This document shows, piece by piece, positions 20,128-23,277 of a stretch of DNA of 23,277 nucleotides. The DNA lies in the NCBI GenBank assembly GCA_035267815.1, contig DATFLK010000183.1, positions 1 through 23,277 of the forward strand, in the 5' to 3' direction. Position numbers and translations under genes: made by a program. Source of the DNA: DATFLK01 sp035267815 (GTDB taxonomy: Bacteria; Pseudomonadota; Zetaproteobacteria; Mariprofundales; Mariprofundaceae). Position 1 is the stretch's first letter, and every line of letters begins with the position of its first letter. The notes under the pieces are model-generated. The model saw nothing but the letters and a program-made list of their open reading frames with translations, had not been told where the DNA came from and did not search any database.

Positions 20128-21666
20128 TCAGCCCTCTTCCGTCGTTACTTGCAAATGTTGACCGAATATCCGTTTGTAGAGCGAAGCCGATTTTCTGGCC
20201 GCCCATACCTCTAGTAACAGATCACCTTCTCCCTCGATACGAAGCTCCGCGCACGACTTCAGGTTGAGGAGTCTTAGCGTGCGCACATTCCCCCGGCGTT
20301 CTTTGTTCAGTGCGATGGCCATCCGAAGTATGACGATCAGCTTCTCCGCCCGCTTCTGCTGATCCGGATCAAGCTGGCTGAAAGGGGTATGTTTTTCGTC
20401 GGGAAAGCGCTTGCGGTGGTAGCGGACGATGGTGGCGAGAAGCGCTTTCTCTTCAGACGAGATGCCGATCATCGGCGATGCATGGATGATATAGTGGGCG
20501 TGCCGGTGATGGCCGGCCGGCCGAATGGACATGCCCACCTCATGGAGTAGGGCGGCCATCTGCAGCAGCAGATCGTCCCTGGATGTTAACCCGTGATGCG
20601 GGGCCAGTTGCCGGCAGAGCTCCGTGGCGATGAAGCGCACATGTTCGGCATGTCTCAGATCGGCATGGAACCGTCGTGCCAGACTCGCACCCCATGCCAG
20701 CGCCTGGTGACCGGGGTGCTCCAATTCGTCCTGATCCCCGTAGAGTAGATCGATGAGGACACCGGTCGCCAGATCGGTGCCGGGAATGATAAGATCCGCC
20801 GGACGAAACCGCTTCATCAGGGATTTTAGCACCAGCGCCGCCGGTACCACAACGTCAGCACGGTCGGGACGTAGTTGAAGCTGTTCGACCCGTTCCGAGT
20901 AAGAGAGGGTGGAGAGCCTCTGGCACAGCTTCTTGATCCCCTTGTAGTCGAGCCGGTTCGCATTCGGGTAGTCGAGCTCGGAGACGGACAGACCGCCGAG
21001 GCTTTCGATATTGCCACCTGTTCCGATGCAGAGATCGATATCGGAGTTGTGAATCTCTTCCCCCAGTTTCTGGTGCATTGATAGGATGTATTCGTTAAGG
21101 AGCTGGGTGAAGTCGTCATGCGAGACGTTGTTGAACATCTCCAGCAGACGCACCGTTCCCATCTTCAGGGTCTCCAGTGCGACGATCTCGCCCTCCCGGG
21201 AAAGGGTGATCTCGACACTGCCACCACCGATATCGATCAGGATGGCATTAAGCCGGTCAAAATTGTCGATATTTTTGCGCACGGCGGCATGAATGAGCCG
21301 TGCTTCCTCCTCTCCCGAGATGACCTCGATCCGAATGTCCGTCTCTTTCTTGACCCGTTTCACCAGACGGGCGGCATTGGAGGCGCTGCGAAGAGCACTG
21401 GTGCCGGTGGCTCGTATTGCCTTGACCGGATACTGGTCGATCATGCTCCGGAATGTGTGGAAGGCCTCCACGGCACGATCGATGGTGTCGTCGGAGAGGG
21501 TGCCCTGGGAGAAGGCATCGCTACCCAGCCGGACCGGTTCGCGATGATAGTGAATCGCCTCGATCCCACCGTTCGAGTCGGCGCCACCGATGCGCAGCCG
21601 GATCGCATTGGAGCCGATGTCGATGACGGCGGCCAGCAGCGGCGGGGCGGTGTCAGCGCTGTTCAT
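20128..21666 (-). CDS. ppx: Exopolyphosphatase / guanosine pentaphosphatase family
   Basis: Ppx releases orthophosphate from the ends of polyphosphate, or hydrolyses pppGpp in GppA-type members. This 512-residue protein has the actin-like ASKHA fold: VIDIGSNAIRL (14-24, phosphate loop 1), ISGEEEARLIH (116-126, catalytic Glu), LIDIGGGSVEIT (143-154, phosphate loop 2) and IGTGGNIESLGGLS. The C-terminal part has the HD-like helical domain with AALLHEVGMSIRPAGHHRHA, as in full-length Ppx. ATG 21666 overlaps the phoU stop by four bases (ATGA), implying translational coupling. Ppx and GppA activities cannot be separated by sequence alone; the pst-phoU neighbourhood favours polyphosphate. Confidence 0.94.
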   Translation of the reverse strand: MNSADTAPPLLAAVIDIGSNAIRLRIGGADSNGGIEAIHYHREPVRLGSDAFSQGTLSDDTIDRAVEAFHTFRSMIDQYPVKAIRATGTSALRSASNAARLVKRVKKETDIRIEVISGEEEARLIHAAVRKNIDNFDRLNAILIDIGGGSVEITLSREGEIVALETLKMGTVRLLEMFNNVSHDDFTQLLNEYILSMHQKLGEEIHNSDIDLCIGTGGNIESLGGLSVSELDYPNANRLDYKGIKKLCQRLSTLSYSERVEQLQLRPDRADVVVPAALVLKSLMKRFRPADLIIPGTDLATGVLIDLLYGDQDELEHPGHQALAWGASLARRFHADLRHAEHVRFIATELCRQLAPHHGLTSRDDLLLQMAALLHEVGMSIRPAGHHRHAHYIIHASPMIGISSEEKALLATIVRYHRKRFPDEKHTPFSQLDPDQQKRAEKLIVILRMAIALNKERRGNVRTLRLLNLKSCAELRIEGEGDLLLEVWAARKSASLYKRIFGQHLQVTTEEG

Positions 21667-22373
21667 TCTTCCTCGTCGTCATCTCCCTCAAGCAGTTCGG
21701 CCAGATGCTCGCGATTGATGTGGCGCACCTCGTGGCCAACCACCAGATAGATCGTCATCTCCGCGATGTTTTTAGTGTGATCGCCGATACGCTCGATCTG
21801 TTTGGCGATATTGGCCAGAGCCATATAGTGACCGATCTCGGAGGGATGTTCGGTCATGGAGGAGAAGAGCGAGCGCTGGCTGTCGGCGAATGTCGCGTTG
21901 ATCGCCTGATCGTGTTCGATGACCTCCTGGGCAAGCTGAACGTCCTGCCGTTTGTAGGCTCGTCGTGCATCCTTCAGCTGTCGCAACACCATCTCCTGCA
22001 TGTCGGGCAGCGATGCAAGTTGCGACGGCACGTATCCGTTCAGCTCAATCGTGTTGTTGGCGATGCTGGCAGCCAGATCGCTGATGCGTTCGAGGTCGGT
22101 GACGATTTTGGTGGCGGCGAATACCTGCCGGAGATCGGAGGCCGCAGGTTGATGGCGTACAATGACACTGCGAGCCAGTTCATCCACCTGAACCTCGAGG
22201 GCATTGGCCGCCTCATCTTGGCTGATGACGGATTTCGCGATCTCGACATCGCCCTCGAACAGGGCGCGCAGCCCCTTTTTGACGTTTTTGCGCACCACCT
22301 TGAACATCGACATGATCAGCGCATCGAGCTCGTCGAGCTCGATGTCGAAACGTTTGAAGGTGTGATCAGCCAT
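21663..22373 (-). CDS. phoU: Phosphate-transport regulator PhoU
   Basis: PhoU is the cytoplasmic helical-bundle protein that links Pst transporter state to PhoR and so represses the Pho regulon when phosphate is plentiful. The 236-residue protein shows both three-helix repeats with the metal-binding E/DxxxD signatures: VTDLERISDLAASIANN (about 91-107) and KQIERIGDHTKNIAEM in the second repeat. It begins MADHTFKRFDIELDELDALI and ends in an acidic tail (EGDDDEEE). It starts 11 bases after pstB, with GGGAG about eight bases before the ATG, and its stop overlaps the ppx start. No phoB or phoR gene is in the window. Confidence 0.96.
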   Translation of the reverse strand: MADHTFKRFDIELDELDALIMSMFKVVRKNVKKGLRALFEGDVEIAKSVISQDEAANALEVQVDELARSVIVRHQPAASDLRQVFAATKIVTDLERISDLAASIANNTIELNGYVPSQLASLPDMQEMVLRQLKDARRAYKRQDVQLAQEVIEHDQAINATFADSQRSLFSSMTEHPSEIGHYMALANIAKQIERIGDHTKNIAEMTIYLVVGHEVRHINREHLAELLEGDDDEEE

Positions 22374-22384
22374 CCTCTTCTCCC

Positions 22385-23218
22385 TTAGCCAAATCGTCCG
22401 GTAATATAGTCTTCCGTCTCCTGTTTGGAGGGAGAGGTGAACATGATGTCCGTATCGTCGAACTCCACGAGCTTTCCGAGGTAGAAGAAAGCGGTAAAGT
22501 CGGACACACGGGCCGCTTGCTGCATGTTGTGGGTGACGATGACGATCGTGAAGCGGTTCTTCAGTTCATCGATCAGCTCCTCGATCTTGGTGGTAGCGAT
22601 CGGATCGAGTGCCGAACAGGGCTCGTCCATCAGCAGTACCTCCGGCTGTACGGCCAGTGCACGCGCGATGCATAGGCGTTGTTGCTGTCCGCCCGAAAGG
22701 GCTGTGCCGTGCTGTTTGAGCTTGTCCTTGACCTCATTCCACAGTGCCGCATCCCGCAACGCCTTTTCCACACGTCCCTCGAGTTCGCTTTTGCTCATGC
22801 GACCGTGCAGTTTCAGGCCGTAGGCGATGTTGTCGAAGATGCTCATGGGGAAAGGGGTCGGTTTCTGGAAGATCATACCGATCTTGTGACGCAGCTCGAG
22901 CGCCGGCACCTTCGGATCAAGAATGTTCACATCGTCCATCAGGATCTCGCCGCCGGCCCGGTGACCCTTGTAGAGATCGAACATACGGTTGTAGGTGCGG
23001 ATATGGGTCGATTTTCCGCAGCCGGAGGGGCCGATGAACGCGGTCACTCTGTTCTTGGCAATATCGAGGGTGTTGTCGAACAGGACCTGTTTGTCGCCGT
23101 AGTAGAAATCGAGATGGCGGACCGAGATTTTCGTCTCAAGTTCAGGGCTTTTGCTTTGGACCTCTGCATCGCCCGGGGTGGTCGGTGCGCCTTCCAGCTG
23201 TGCAATCGTTGCGGTCAA
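22385..23218 (-). CDS. pstB: Phosphate ABC transporter ATP-binding protein
   Basis: PstB energises high-affinity phosphate import through PstCA. The 277-residue protein has Walker A GPSGCGKST (63-71), the Q-loop (IFQKPTPFP), the ABC signature LSGGQQQR (174-181), Walker B VLLMDEP (194-200) with CSALDP, and the switch His in IVTHNMQQA. The first 30 residues are a family-typical variable extension. The start is TTG (23218): AGGAG precedes it by about seven bases and it overlaps the pstA stop (TTGA) by four bases. No in-frame ATG occurs before the conserved core. Member of pstA-pstB-phoU-ppx. Confidence 0.97.
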   Translation of the reverse strand: MTATIAQLEGAPTTPGDAEVQSKSPELETKISVRHLDFYYGDKQVLFDNTLDIAKNRVTAFIGPSGCGKSTHIRTYNRMFDLYKGHRAGGEILMDDVNILDPKVPALELRHKIGMIFQKPTPFPMSIFDNIAYGLKLHGRMSKSELEGRVEKALRDAALWNEVKDKLKQHGTALSGGQQQRLCIARALAVQPEVLLMDEPCSALDPIATTKIEELIDELKNRFTIVIVTHNMQQAARVSDFTAFFYLGKLVEFDDTDIMFTSPSKQETEDYITGRFG

Positions 23219-23277
23219 TGTCTGCTCCTTTTGCGCAATACAAAGCGCGTAAAGATGGTGACGGTGAGAACGGATAC
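23215..23277 (-). CDS. pstA: C-terminal end of PstA permease (partial)
   Basis: Only the last 20 residues are in the window: VSVLTVTIFTRFVLRKRSRH, then TGA at 23217-23215. A hydrophobic segment ending in a basic tail is the usual end of the PstA membrane permease. Position directly upstream of pstB, with a four-base overlap, supports the assignment more than the short sequence does. Confidence 0.75.
   Translation of the reverse strand, partial: VSVLTVTIFTRFVLRKRSRH

Overview
The window is a gene-dense stretch of a Gram-negative, probably proteobacterial, chromosome of moderately high G+C. The ferredoxin/NADPH-type GltBD, glutathione-dependent glyoxalase II, a lipoprotein-like ApbE, PstAB-PhoU and classical PhoB-type boxes all fit a gamma- or zetaproteobacterium. 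The exact lineage cannot be fixed from the sequence alone. I see no tRNA, rRNA, CRISPR array, insertion sequence or phage gene.

Layout. Bases 1-1340 hold the start of an exported protein (minus), a hairpin, and an AraC/GyrI-type regulator broken by two in-frame stop codons. Bases 1302-7430 (minus) are the glutamate synthase operon gltB-gltD with a strong terminator. A stand-alone NuoE-like [2Fe-2S] protein (plus) lies divergent from gltB. Bases 8154-10818 (minus) are a compact run apbE - PHP phosphatase - short-chain dehydrogenase. Pgl (plus) diverges from apbE and converges with gloB (minus).

Bases 12486-23277 are a phosphate-starvation and polyphosphate island. A divergent intergenic region (14956-15176) has one PhoB box facing each way. 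The plus side drives ppk1 - CHAD protein - ParA-like ATPase - SixA-like phosphatase. The minus side drives an EAL-CBS-GGDEF c-di-GMP protein. Just downstream, a four-repeat PhoB array with exact 11-bp spacing (13071-13110) precedes an orphan degenerate response-regulator receiver with its own terminator. At the far end the pstA-pstB-phoU-ppx gene string runs on the minus strand and converges on the ppk operon.

Working model (inference): phosphate limitation, sensed through Pst/PhoU, activates PhoB. PhoB would then induce polyphosphate synthesis (Ppk), a polyphosphate-binding CHAD protein with a ParA-type positioning ATPase, a c-di-GMP phosphodiesterase that could change lifestyle, and a receiver-like protein of unknown function. 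The CHAD-ParA pair as a polyphosphate-granule positioning system, and the PhoB-linked c-di-GMP/pseudo-receiver pair, are the most interesting proposals here.
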